Assembly (NCBI RefSeq): GCF_028769735.1
Contig: NC_088172.1
Coordinates: forward strand, 66,922,631-66,986,630
Direction of reading: 5' to 3'
From: Zonotrichia leucophrys gambelii
Taxonomy: Eukaryota; Chordata; Aves; Passeriformes; Passerellidae
DNA length: 64,000 bases
Shown here: positions 49,701 to 61,800 of the stretch, in pieces
Layout: each line of letters begins with the position of its first letter
How positions within the stretch are numbered: the first letter of the stretch is position 1
The notes under the pieces: model-generated
Told to the model about the DNA's origin: nothing
What the model saw: the letters and a program-made list of their open reading frames with translations, nothing else
Database searches by the model: none
Position numbers and translations under genes: made by a program

Positions 49701-52674
49701 TGGCAGTGTATGTTGTTCCAAAGCAACTGATAACCAATTCTTATTTTACAGCAGCTCAACAAATGTGTATCTTTATTTGTGGGAAAGTACAACTCTTTGC
49801 TAAATAAAATCTCATGTTAGAAAAGGGATATAATTTTTTTTAATACTTTATCTTATATTTATGCTTCACAGCTTTTCCTGTGCTAGAAGGTATCTAACAT
49901 GATTCTAGTCTCAGTTTTTTAAAGAACATTGAGTTGCAATATATTATTTGACCACTAAATGTCTCTGAAAACCATGTAAAGTGTTAGGAGCAAGCAGTAA
50001 GTGCATCACCAGTAGGGAGAAGAAAACCCACATAATTCTGTTGAATTCCACAATTGTCACTAGTGCTGGTCCCCCAGCAAATCTCACAAATTACATTTCC
50101 TGGGATGTAGCATATTCTGATAATTTTTTTTAGTTGTTCTGCTTCTTCCTACTTCACAGCCAGAGTATAAGCCTGGAATCATCTACTGCACTGTATCTGA
50201 TTCTCCCTGGGTTATCCTGGATAACTTGCAAAGAAAATGTCCAGAATGCAGCCAGGCCTACTGAAAGACTTCAGGGGACAGACGCATTCTTTGAGTCTCT
50301 CAGCAGTTCATTCCTCTGTATAGTAACTCTAGCTCAAGATGATTTTTGCTTTGCTGGAAGTATGAAAGTGGTGGGCTTTGGCTTCTGCTATTGTTTTTTG
50401 ATGTGTCTTCCTCATTTCAGGTACGAGTATTTTAGGGCATCAAGCTGTCCTCACAGTTATGAAACCTTCTTTAAAGAGCTTGTTCTATCAAATTTATCAA
50501 AAAGGGGAAAAGTGGTTCTTGGGAGTGTTCTCTAGCTCTTCTTGTGTACCTTCTGCAACTTTGTTCTCTTAGACACGTGGAGATTAGACCTGGACCAGAC
50601 CCATTTGCAGAAGTAAAATTCTCACTGCAGAGTAGTGGCAGGAGTGAAAATATGGTGTCTCGAATTTGCTATTTCAATTTCCTTCTGAGTCACATATTCT
50701 TTCTTATGCAGTGGTGACTTTTCCTTTTGTAATCTGTTGTCCATAATACTACTCTATCTGCTATATTTGTGTGCTTCTGATTCTCTAAATTTTCTCCTAA
50801 ACCTGTCCACAGAAGATCCAAAGTTTCTTGTTTCCTGAGATATATTTGTAGTAACCTAAGTCCATTCTTTTTGATCTAGCAATTGTTAAGCACATTGAAA
50901 GGCTTTTCACTAATATTTAGTCCTAAACTGATCACCCCCTCCAAGGTTTCATTTAAATCCCCAATCAGGTGTAATCTCCTTGTTTCAAGTGTGAAAATCT
51001 TCATCAAGCTTTTGATTTGGAGAGTGACACTGTTATGATGTATGAACCTGGGCTGTCTGTCTCAAGTCTTCAGCTTACAGGCACATGCCTATCTCAGAAG
51101 GGTATTGAGATTTCTTTATACAAAAAAATGTGTTTGCAGATTTTAAAGGTCTTTGAAATCCCATGAGAATGGCTCTTGTATTTGCTTATTTCTGACAAAA
51201 ACAGATTAGAAATTCCTTTTTTCTTTATTTGAACTTTGGACCTTATTGAGCAGTTTTGTGTGAATTATTTAATTGCTTAAAGAATGATCTATAAAGTAAT
51301 GAATACAGAAGGAAAAAAATATCCCCAACGATAAAAAGAGACAAGATCTAAAGAAAATTGTTAAACATTGATAAAAGGCATGACTCATGGTGCTTAAAAA
51401 CATAGTTGACATTTACTATTGAATTTTAGAATAAGAAGTTTTAGTGGAGCCGAGTTTGTTACCGAATTTCCAACTTTTCATGTTGGTTGCAAGGGAAACA
51501 TGTCTATTTTGGTTGATTTTCCTGAAAAATCTCCTCGGAACCAAAGCTTTTCACACAAGCATTTTGTGAAGAAAGCTTCCCTGGGGTCAAGGTTGGGAAG
51601 TGTTTCTGGGGGCTGTGGTAAGGAAGGTGAGGAAGTGTTTCTGCTAGAGCAGGTATATATGGAGAGATCCGAACCAGGGCCCCGGGCAGAGGGCACAGGC
51701 TGCACTGGGCAAGCAGTGCTCACCTGGTCCCTGGGATCAAGGCTGAGGCACATGGCACTTGGGGCAGGATGAGTTGCTTGGCCAAGTCTTACAGGTGTTA
51801 TGGTCTTTCAGTTGTCTGAAAAAAATTTAGGGAAAGGCTTTACATGCCTAATAATATATAATTTCTGTGTGAAGAGTGCTGAGTTGCCTCTGATGGATGT
51901 TGCTGAGAAGTGTACGTATGTTTGTAAAGGCTTTTGGACACTGTGTTGTGCCTGACTCTATTTCACAAAAGACTGACTGTGGTTTATATCCTACCCTGTT
52001 TTTCATGTGTGTTGAGCTCTTTGTATAAAATACCTGAATTGTTGGTTTCAGCAGTGACAGGAAGTCCTAATGCTGCTAGAATAACATCCTTCAATAAAGT
52101 TTTTCTCTTATAAATAAATCACAGTTGCATTTGGCCCCAGTCCTTGGGAGGCAGTGGTAGAGTTTCCATGGCCATGTAAGTGGAAAATATGTAGAAATGA
52201 TCCATGTATGTAAGTTCATAGAAGGGTATGTGGGCAGATACAGCTACTGGGTAGGATTTTCTGTCACTGCAGTTCTAAAGGCCTTCATTTTTCTCATCTA
52301 TGTATGTTATAAACACTGAAATACAGATTGAAGAGTAACTGCCACAGCATTAATGATTTGCAGTGCATGATATACAGAATTTGGGCTAGGATGGGAGTGT
52401 TTATCATCAATAAAAGGACAATATTTCTCTAAAGGTTAACTTTTTGTGTTTGCACATTACATTAACAAGATGACAACCTTCTTGCTCTCTGCCTCTACAA
52501 GACCACTGGCAGTAGGTGTTTCCTGGGGCAAGAGCATGCTTTAGGGAAGCAAGGACCATGCTGAAATCATTAATATTAAATAACTTAAGCTAGCAAAGTT
52601 TAATTTGTTTGTACTGTGGTGGTGTAGTTTATGAATGGCACTACAACGTAGTGCTCCTACTAAGACTCTTCATA

Positions 52675-52960
52675 CCATGCTGCCATGTGCTTGCTCTCCC
52701 TTCTCACTGGGGTGGCATGGAGAGGAGAACTGGAGGCACAAAAAGGTGATGATCATGGATTGGGATGAGAACAATTTACTGGAAATAGCAATGTGACAAA
52801 AGAATGAATGGTAAGAGCAAAAGTGTATAAAAGAGAGAGTGAACCACATGCAAAAATGCCCACCCTAGCACTCAACTTGTCCCTCACCACAGCCACGTTA
52901 CCCTGGGTGCTCCTCCAGCTCAGAATTGGTGCCACCTGGCCTCTTCCTCCAGGCTCAGGT
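52675..52960 (+). mobile_element. degraded LTR-like fragment
   Basis: Segments such as TTGCTCTCCCTTCTCACTGG, then GGCATGGAGAGGAGAACTGG, and GATTGGGATGAGAACAATTT at about 52757-52776, followed by a purine-rich AAAAGAGAGAGTGAA stretch, follow the order of the 5' half of the songbird retroviral LTR seen in minus orientation at 42004-42313, covering the part missing from that copy. The match is from memory and the copy is heavily diverged; neither TG...CA ends nor target duplications can be placed. Borders are approximate. Confidence 0.45.
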
Positions 52961-54058
52961 GTCTGTGCAGGGAGCACTTCCCTGCCTGTCCTGCTTCAGC
53001 AAAACTTAAATGAGGAGAGCTTGTGCTACCTGTTGCTGCTGAGCTGGCAGAAGTTTCAGCAGTTAGGAATTTCTTTCTTTTGGATAATTTATACAACAGC
53101 TGCTATTTATCTATCCCACTCATTACGCAGGAGACTTTGGATGGAATATGCTGTTTAAAAACAGTGCCAAAATAAGAATTGTACCAAGTATTTGGTAGTT
53201 GGTGATGCATGAGTAATAGCACTGAACTAGAGTTGTGTAGAGCAATGCTCCCTGTAACTCTTTTGATCCTTTAGAAATTGTTTACAATTCTCTAATAAGA
53301 TGTATTTGCATCTAATTTTAATTTGATAATTTATAGAGCTAGCTGTAACTGACACAAGCTAAGACACTAATAAGCTTGATTTTTGGTGCTGCCTCTTTCA
53401 GTCCTCATGATAAGCAGCTCACTGGCAAAAGTTATGGACCTGTGCTTGCCGAGAGACACATTGTTGCAGTTTTGAGGAAGGTACTTCTAGATGTGATCTT
53501 GAGGTGGGGAAAAAAAAAGATGCTTCATCCACAATGAAGTTTGTAGCTTTACATATTATGTGTTTCAAATTCATCAAAAGAATAAATTCATGAATACTTT
53601 AGGGGAAGAGCTTGAGCTAATATTAAACATTTTTTCTGTCTTTTTAAATTATATTTCCTCTTTCTCTCTGAACATTTCAAAAATATTTTATATTTAGAAA
53701 ATACAGAAAAATTACTTCATAAAAAGACTGTGGTAATTTTTGGAATTAGGCTAGACATGTGTATTATTTTAGATGCTTCAACCCCCTGTTATTTAGGCAG
53801 GTATCCCATCCTTATGTCACCATTACCATATTTTTAGAGACCAGCAATTCACAGGATGATGGTGGTTTCTCAGTGTTGCACAAGGAGCTGGTGTCTGAGA
53901 GGGAATTGAATTCAGACTTCTCAAAGTCTGACTTTGATGCTGTTCCTCCTGCCATGGTAGGGAGAGCAAATATAATGCATTCTGCCAAAACTAAAGAGAC
54001 AGGGAAGAGTTGTTCTATTTATATATAATTCAGAGAACAACATCAGGGTTTTGCCCTC

Positions 54059-54120
54059 CTCTAGTCTTGTGAAGTTTAAGAAATCTTTCTTAAGATTTCT
54101 TAAACTTCACAAGACTAGAG
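54059..54120. repeat. perfect 29-bp inverted repeat, 4-nt spacer
   Basis: The arm at 54059-54087 begins CTCTAGTCTTGTGAAG and its exact reverse complement fills 54092-54120; the four bases 54088-54091 are TCTT. All 29 pairs are Watson-Crick. No terminal motif or flanking duplication of a known transposon is evident. A transcript in either direction would fold into a 29-bp hairpin with a four-base loop. A recent strand-switch duplication during replication, or a fold-back artefact in the assembly, would explain the perfection better than an old microRNA precursor, which normally has mismatches and a larger loop. Confidence 0.95.
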
Positions 54121-56580
54121 CTCTGTCTGGTTTTGGCATTTATTGTGCAGAGCAGAGCTGGGCCCTTTCCAGACATACTGGGAGCAGTTGAGTGATATTG
54201 TGTAGCCTTTTTTTCTTCATTCTTTCCTTAAGAATATCTGAAATAAATCTAGTGTTCCAGAACAAAGAGTGAGGATTTGCAAGAATTTGGAGCCTGTCAA
54301 CATGTAGAAGTCCTGTCACTGCTACTTTTGCCATGGTTTTGCCTAAGCAGCACAAAAAGATTTACAAATACTTGTTTTAAACATGTGAAAAGAAATTGAG
54401 AAATTTGTGACTTGGCACTAGGACAGAGATCCATGTTGGTTCCAAGCTTGTAGTCTTCATCTTAACAAAATGTTGGATTTTGCTTTCATTCACACTGCTG
54501 TAAATCTTAACTCTGTGGAAAGCTGTTGATTTATTCCAGAATTATGGAAGTGTGACAGAGTAGAAGTTCCTTCATCATTTTTGCCCAAAAGCAAAGGCTG
54601 AGTGCCCAGGTAACTGAGTTGTTGTACCTGAAGAAGTAAATTATTCTCTGTATTGTATTCTCTGCCCAAGAAAACCTTTGTAAGAAGTTGTTTTGCTCAT
54701 TTAAGATTTGGAAGGATTTGCGTCCAGCCTCTGTGTCAGCTGTGTGCCACTCACTGCTAGTGGCTTATGCTGTGGAGCTGATGGCCAGGGGGTGATTTGG
54801 ATGTCTGCACATTGGCCCAGTTCCCTCTTTGTTCTTGCTGTCACTTTTTCCCTTTGCTTATGCCAGAATTATCCTCTGTGCTGTGTATTGGCTCTCCTTG
54901 CAGGCTGGCACCAAGTGTGGTGTGTGAAACACTGGGACAAGCCATGGAGAGACTTGGGTGCAAGCAGTGAAGCAAATCTGCAGCTTCTCTGCCCCTTTGC
55001 CCTTCCTTTCTCTCTCTTCACTTACAAGCTTAGAAAAGCAAAGCTTGACTTTTGCATTTTAATTTATCCAAGGGAAGTGGAGCCTTGCAGTACATTCATA
55101 TTACCTTTCTATAATATCTCATCTTTGCTCTTGTTACCCAGGGTTTTTGGAATGGTTTATCTGTATAAATGTGTTCAAGCATTGTAAGCAGTGATTTTCC
55201 TCCTAATAGTATAATAATCTTTATTTGTTCAAACATTTTTAGTCCTTAGTTAAAACCCTTTAAATTAACCACTTTAATAACTAATAATTGAAATAATGTC
55301 CTTGTGACTTAGCATAAAGCACCTGTTAAGCTCCTTTCTAGCACAATGGGAAATGAAGGGAGTGAGCCTCAGCTTTTCCTTGGAAGGATAAGAAAAATAA
55401 TGCAAATAAAATCAAGTTAATAAAATTTGAAAGTAAGCATTCCTGTAAGTGATGCCTGTAAACTAATGCAATTACCTCCCAAGTGCTACATTTCATGTTA
55501 TTTGTTTCCTTTCAAAGCAAGCAACAGGGAAGACAGGTCTTCACTCTAGGAAATAAATTGCAGTTTAAATATGTGGCTTCTTACATTCATCATTTTCTTT
55601 TAAGTCCTGACAGTGTACCTGAACTGTTTATGATACAGCATGAATTTGACAGCAGAAAGAGATGACAAGATTTAGAAAATATGTTATTTTCACCAAGCTA
55701 TGAGGTTTTTATTTCCTTCAGGAGGGTAACTTGTTTCCTTCAGCATAATTCTGTTTGTATCTTTGACACATCTGTTCCTCTTAGTGTTGAGGTGCTTTTA
55801 CAAGATGATTTATATAATAATTGCAGAGTGCCAGGGCTAGATGCTGCCAACAGCTGGGTGTAAATGGTGACAAGGACAAGCAATCTGTATGAATCGCTGC
55901 TGTCTTGCCTTTTAGCCTGTGCACACATCCTGGGGAGTCAGAATGGAAAATGAGATCTCCCTGCCTGATAAATCTTTAATTCTCTTGGCATTGAGGGATT
56001 GGTGTTGCATCTTTCACTTTGTGATCAGTCCAGTAAAATTGTAGCTTCAACTAGGGATCATTGAATGAACCTGTTTGGCTGGGGGAGCAGCTCTGCCTAA
56101 CAATCCTACCGAGTTCCTATTTACCAGGACAAGTAGGGGAGCTTCATTTTCACTAAAAGGAGTATTCATGAAATAGTATTTCCTTTTGTGAGAATTCAAG
56201 TTATTTTCCATCTGTATGCTCTTCTGTGGCTCATAAAAAAGCCCTTACTTGTAAAGACTTAGCAAATATATTTCAATAATCTTTTTGGCCTGCAGAAGAG
56301 AAAATGAGAGTAGCTACAGTGAGCAGAAAAATTGGTGTTGAGGGGTGTATAAGCTAGTTGTGCTTTCCATGAGTGAGAGCTAGGTAGTTGACTGAAGTAC
56401 TTTTCAGGAAAACATGTTTGAAATACAAAGATATTTTTCCCCCATAAAGAAGAGAATAAAACCAGCTCTTTAAAGGTTTGTTAAGCTTACAGCTCCTCCT
56501 TTATATTGGAGGAATTTAGATGTAGATTACCTTAGTATATGCACTTGTCACTGGAAATACATCAGTAGGAAAATATTGGG

Positions 56581-56596
56581 ATTTTTAATTAAAAAT
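56581..56596. repeat. 16-bp AT palindrome
   Basis: ATTTTTAA followed directly by its reverse complement TTAAAAAT. Chance is likely in DNA this AT-rich. Confidence 0.8.
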
Positions 56597-58761
56597 TGTT
56601 TTACTAATTATGACTATTTACCTATAAGCTGTACTGTAAATGAATAATTAAGGAGTACAGAAATAAATGTATCTTGTTGATTTAAGTGAGGAGCTCTACA
56701 ACATTGAGTGTGTTTTAGTTCACATGATTTTATAAGCTGAAGCATAACTTAATATATCTTACATTGGGAAAAGATATTCAGCTGTTTCTTAGCTTGGACT
56801 GAAGGAAGTGCAGTTTTTCCAAAACCCTGGCTAAACATCTGTCCTGAGTATGAAAGTATTTGATGAAGCAAAGCCACATAAGATGTGAATAACAATGCCT
56901 CATTAGCTATCATTTGTTTCAGTTCAATTTTGTCACTGCAGTCTGTTTCAGTTCACAAATTAGCATGCCAGTGGCCTTTTACTGCATTCATTTCCATTTT
57001 TTCAGGGAGCAATAGCCAACTGATTGGGAGGTCTCAGACCAGATGGCAAGAAACTTGGAACCAGATTCTGATTCTGCTTACATAAGTAGAAACAAGAAAT
57101 AGTGTTTATATAAGTGAAGCTTCATGTCGAATAAAATAATTTCACAGGCAGCAGTAGGAAAACCATAGTGTTTTCCCTACTCTCCAGAAAGTCTCACAAA
57201 GTCAGGCTTCCAAATTTATTCAATTTGAATTACATTAACATGCATTTGAAATTTCTAAGTGAGCTCAACCTTTCAATGCTTCAGTTAATGTTCTGAGACA
57301 AATCTTACCCTGGTGTAACTCCATTGAAATTGGTGGACTTAAACTCAGAATTAAATTGGCTCCTAAATTTTAATTTGTTTTAGTCTTTCTAGCTCAATGT
57401 AAAACAAGTTCTTACAGAACTGGTATGCTACTTGTATTTACATTTTCTTTTAAAATGAGCTTGAGTTGTAATGTAATCTGGATTTTAAGTGTACTGGTTT
57501 TGTTTTCTCTTGTGCTTTTTATTCTATTCCCTTGTCTAGTGGTATTTGTCCTAATGATAGTTGGGCTTTATGTAATTTCTTGGAAGGCAAAACATTTCAA
57601 AAGCTATAATTAAGCTGTGCAACATTCTTTCTTCATAATGATGAAAGTGCTGTCAAAACCTTTGGGAGTGATCAATGTATCTGCTCAAAACAAAGATGGA
57701 TTTTTTTTTCTGTATTTTAAGATCTGGGAAGTTCAAGCATTATCTCAAAGTAGTAGCTGCTGATCCGGATATGAATTAAAAAGAACTGAAATTCAATGCA
57801 TGCATCAAAAATTGTTCTATGAAGTAATCTTTCAAAATTGTAATTTGTATATTTTATACCTTTTAAGTGTGTAAATTGGTGAGAGATGAACCAGTTAATT
57901 GTGTTTCCAGCATCTTGATGCTGATTCCTGTGTGGAGCAGCTGAGATGAGGGAAGCTCCTGTAACATCTCAGTGTTGCTTGAGATGTCCACCCATAGAGA
58001 CAGGCAAGACTTGTGTGCCCCACCAGAGTTACAGCCAGTCACTGCACATGGGTGATATCAGTAAATCCCTCTGTTTGTTGAGAAGACTACTGGGGAAAAG
58101 AAAAGACATGAGATGTTTGATTCCACTGAGAGCTTTGCTATGAGCTTTTCTCTTGAAGGCTTCTGTTGGCCTGAACTTACCTACCCAATGTGTGCTTTTG
58201 TCTTCCTTCTACTTTTAATCTGTGAAATGAACTGCCTGGCCAATAGTGTTGCTATTTAAGGGTGACTTGGAGGATCAGGGATGTGTTGTGTTGACACTGA
58301 GTCAGCAGTTGTCTCTCTGTACATATGTCAGAATGACTGAGGCGTCGGCAGGCAGCCAAAAGCCGTTTGCAACATATTTCTTCACAGAACTCTGACGTGG
58401 TAGGAAAGAGTTGGTAGACTTTAATTGCCAGACTCCCAGTTTGTGAAATAAGTCTTCAATGTCTTTTAACTCTGGCCTTTCATAGTAACTTTTGTTCAGT
58501 TTTGTCTACAGAATCCAATTATTAGTGATTTAATTAAATGATAAAGAGATAAACCAACACAGAGTGACTTAGTGAGAATGAAATCTTGAGTAGGTTTGCC
58601 CTGAGCAGATCTTTAAAGAGAGCTTGTGCATGCCATAGCCACCTCTCCATGAGGGCACCCGGCTCTGGGAGCACAGGCAGACCAGTCTCACCAGGAAACA
58701 AGAATTCTGCTCATGCAGGCATGGATAGGGATAGGTTTTTACAGCTTGTTTTGACCTGCAG

Positions 58762-58869
58762 TGGAAGGAGGCACAGACATACAGAAATATTTATCATAAG
58801 TACCTGGATGGAGAAACACTTGATGCAGAGCAGGCATCACATAAGAACCTGGCTCTTCCCATAGTCCAG
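58762..58869 (+). other. best unproven candidate coding exon
   Basis: A 108-bp segment lies between an acceptor (GCTTGTTTTGACCTGCAG ending at 58761) and a donor that matches the metazoan consensus exactly (CAG|GTAAGT at 58869/58870). The frame starting at 58762 is open for exactly 36 codons, phase 0 at both ends, while the other two frames are closed. The reading (starts WKEAQTYRNIYHKYLDGE, ends NLALPIVQ) has a balanced, helix-like composition. Against it, the same frame stays open on both sides, from just after 58733 to about 59020, so there is no change of coding character at the splice sites. I cannot name a family. Confidence 0.25.
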
Positions 58870-61800
58870 GTAAGTAAGAGTCACAGGCTTTCACCTATTC
58901 TCAAAGAATTCACCTTAAAAAAAATAATAGTTGGTAAAATTGTCCCATATTTAAATGGTGCCAAAAAAACTGTAGATATTCCGGCCCTGCTTTCAAACTG
59001 CAGTGGGGTTAACTTTGAATGAACTCATAGATAAAAAAAGACGAATTAAAATGTTGTCAAATTCCATTTGAATTACAAAAAGGCACCAGAAGGAAGTAAT
59101 TTTATTGTTCTAAGCCGAGACTTTCAAAAGGTTAGGGTTAAAAAGACAAACTTGTGATTTTTTGAATACTTGTGACTATGTGGTCTGATACTGCATTTAA
59201 TTACATAGCCACAAAACACTTCTTTTGGAAGTGTGACATTGATTGAATGGAATTTAGAGTGCTCAGTTAATTGGTGTATGTTGTTTTTTTTTCATCCTCT
59301 TCCAACATATTTGAGGGGTTGAACATACTACATGTTACTGTTATCTGCTCTGAAGGTCATGTTCATTTCTTTCAGATGCATTTACACATTATGAAGTTAG
59401 AATCTGGAATGCTTTAGCAAAAACAGTTATGAGATAAATGGAGCTGTTTTGCAGCTTGAAGAAAGGGAGACTATGGCATAGATATGAAAATATTCTGGAA
59501 AAAAATAATGAGGAATCTGTTTAAATTAAAACTCATGTACAGAAGACCTGTGACAGGAAAATGACTTTTTGGAGGGGATCTTCACATGGCAGTGTTTGCT
59601 AGTTAAAAAGGGGTGAAATAAGCTCATGAAGAAGAAGCATCATTTCCAAATCTAGAAAATGCCATAGCCCTGCCTTATAGCAACAGCAGACCTGCTTGTT
59701 GATGCTTTTAACATACAGAGTTTTTCATTCAGCATTTCCTTCCCTTTTTTGTTTGCACATTTTATCTAAAAAAAATTAGAGTAATATAGAAATTATATTT
59801 AAGAAAAAAACCCCAAACCCCCAAATATTTGTGGGGGTATGGCAGAGATGACTCACAAATCATATGTCAGTTTATGCAGTACATACTAGAGACACTTTGA
59901 GGCCCTATTGAGTAGCATATTTTTACAAGAGGATTCTAGTTGAGTGACCAGTGTTGTAAGCTGTGTTGTACTAAGCTTTTAGCATGGAGATGGGACACAA
60001 GTTGATAAGATGGTTATGCTATGCTGTTTGCAGTACCTGTTGTATTTTGCCTTGAATTACAGCAGATCTGTTGCTGTGCTGCTTTTTATGCTTTTTCAGC
60101 TTTTAAGAGAAAGGGCACCAAAAATGTATTGGTTCATTTGGCTGAATTAAACATCCAATATGCACAAGAGCTGAACAAGGAGAAGGGTGTAAGCAGTTAC
60201 CATTTGGTCTGGGATCCTATTGCTTGTATTCTGACAAATCTGTTCACAAGAAACGCAAGAGGGCTGGTACTGAAAAAGATCTCTTAGTTTTGTTACATGT
60301 CCCAGAATACTTTTAGATGTCAATGGAGGTGTTACTCTCAAAGGTGTTTGTAATAACAGAACTCAAGGCTAAGTGCTTCAGTTCTTCCCCCCAGAACAGA
60401 GGCTGTTGACAGTGGTGCCCTAGTTGAGCCCTCTTTGGGTAAACCATTAGGACTGAAGTTCATTTTCTTTTCATTAACAAAGACTTGCAGTGGTTTGTTT
60501 CATGTAAATTTGTGGGAAGAAGGATGTTGGGATTGGCCCACATAAATATATGCAAGTAACTGTCATGGTTTACAGAGTAGTCTGTGGCAGAGTAGCAAGT
60601 TGAATTTGGGCTTTCTGAGGAAATCTAGAGTCCTGCCCATAGAAACAGCCTAGATTTGCTCAGAATAATCTGTAGAGCTGGAGGAGACCTCTTCCTAAAT
60701 GTTTATTTTTGTTTGTCACTAGTAGAAAAATGGTAAATCTTAGAGCACATCCTTTAAAAAATCTCTTGGCATCTCCATGGTGCATGTAATTTCTGACTTA
60801 CCAGTATCATTAAGAAAATTCTTTATCACAAAGTAGCTGAGCCTTTTTCCTGAGCAGCTGAATAAACTGCTTTCTTGAGGCAAATATTGTTGTACCGTGA
60901 ATGGAAATCTTTATCACAGTTTAGTCTGGGGCTTAAAGATTTCTTGCTTTCCTTTCCTCTTCCCCTCACCCCATCTGCTCCCATTCAGCCTCGTACCAAA
61001 AGGCTTCAGTGAAGCAAAATATGTGAGATAAGCAGTCTTTGGAAGCTGGTGTGTATATCAGAGCAAAGACAATGTTTTCAGTTGCTCCGTGCAGAGCATG
61101 CCACTTCTGCAAATCTATAATGAAAGGGCAAGGATGTTTGAAACACCCTGACACTCATTTTCCTGACAAAAACCTATTTTTTCCTCTGTTTATAAGAGAT
61201 ACTAGTTAATGGCCATTCTTCCTTTTTGGCACAAAAACTTATTGATTGTTTCTTTATGAAGTCCATCTGTGGATTTGATGAATGAAGAAAGGAGCGAGGG
61301 AGACCGTAATTTAGCAACTGTTAGTATGAGAGAATACAGCGTTGCTGGAAAGGCTGGGGAATTACTAAGAGCAGGATCAAATACATTTGGCAGTCCTTGA
61401 CACCCAGTGTGTTCTGAATATACCATTCAGCCTGTCTCCAGCCAGCTTATGTGTCTCAGCAACTTACCCTGACAACCAAAGCTGGTGCCTTGCACACCCC
61501 ATGACTGTGGAAATGGACACAGCAAGCACCCTACTAGATTTGGTACTTTTACTCACAGTGAACTTCACTTTCACTGGTTTAGTTTGCTCCCTTGAAGATG
61601 AAGATGGGTCTGGGTCTTCAGAGTTGGAAATGAATATCAACTTGCTTTCCTGGAACAGCTGGAACATCATTCAATAGGATGTCTCTTGTTTTTCAAGAGA
61701 CCCATATGCCAGGGAGCTCTATATTCTCAATTAAGCCACAACCTCTCTCTTTTTCAATTTCCTCTGATTAGTGAGAGGTGATTTTTTGGTTTTTTTTTTA

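Larger units (their letters stand above)
44795..52674. other. non-coding stretch, no gene recognised
   Basis: Mostly unique, strongly AT-rich sequence, with an (AT)11 repeat at 45349-45370. Positions about 47940-48340 are clearly richer in G and C and carry open frames on both strands without family resemblance. Splice-like brackets occur at 46727-46797 and a strong acceptor ends at 50421, in front of a frame that closes at 50535. None is supported by homology. Confidence 0.55.
52961..58761. other. non-coding stretch holding a perfect palindrome
   Basis: Unique AT-rich sequence. The notable item is the 62-bp inverted repeat at 54059-54120. A perfect 16-bp AT palindrome lies at 56581-56596. 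The 159-codon plus-strand frame at 54708-55187 is rich in C, L and F because the strand is pyrimidine-rich, and shows no domain. Confidence 0.6.

Noticed and set aside
54708..55187. 159-codon plus-strand open frame
   Set aside because: The C, L and F richness reflects a pyrimidine-rich strand. No domain or credible signal peptide is seen, and the length is near what chance allows in 64 kb.
61464..61670. 68-codon minus-strand frame ending at a GTAAGT donor
   Set aside because: The plus strand is open over the same bases, the acceptor is weak and no domain is recognised.
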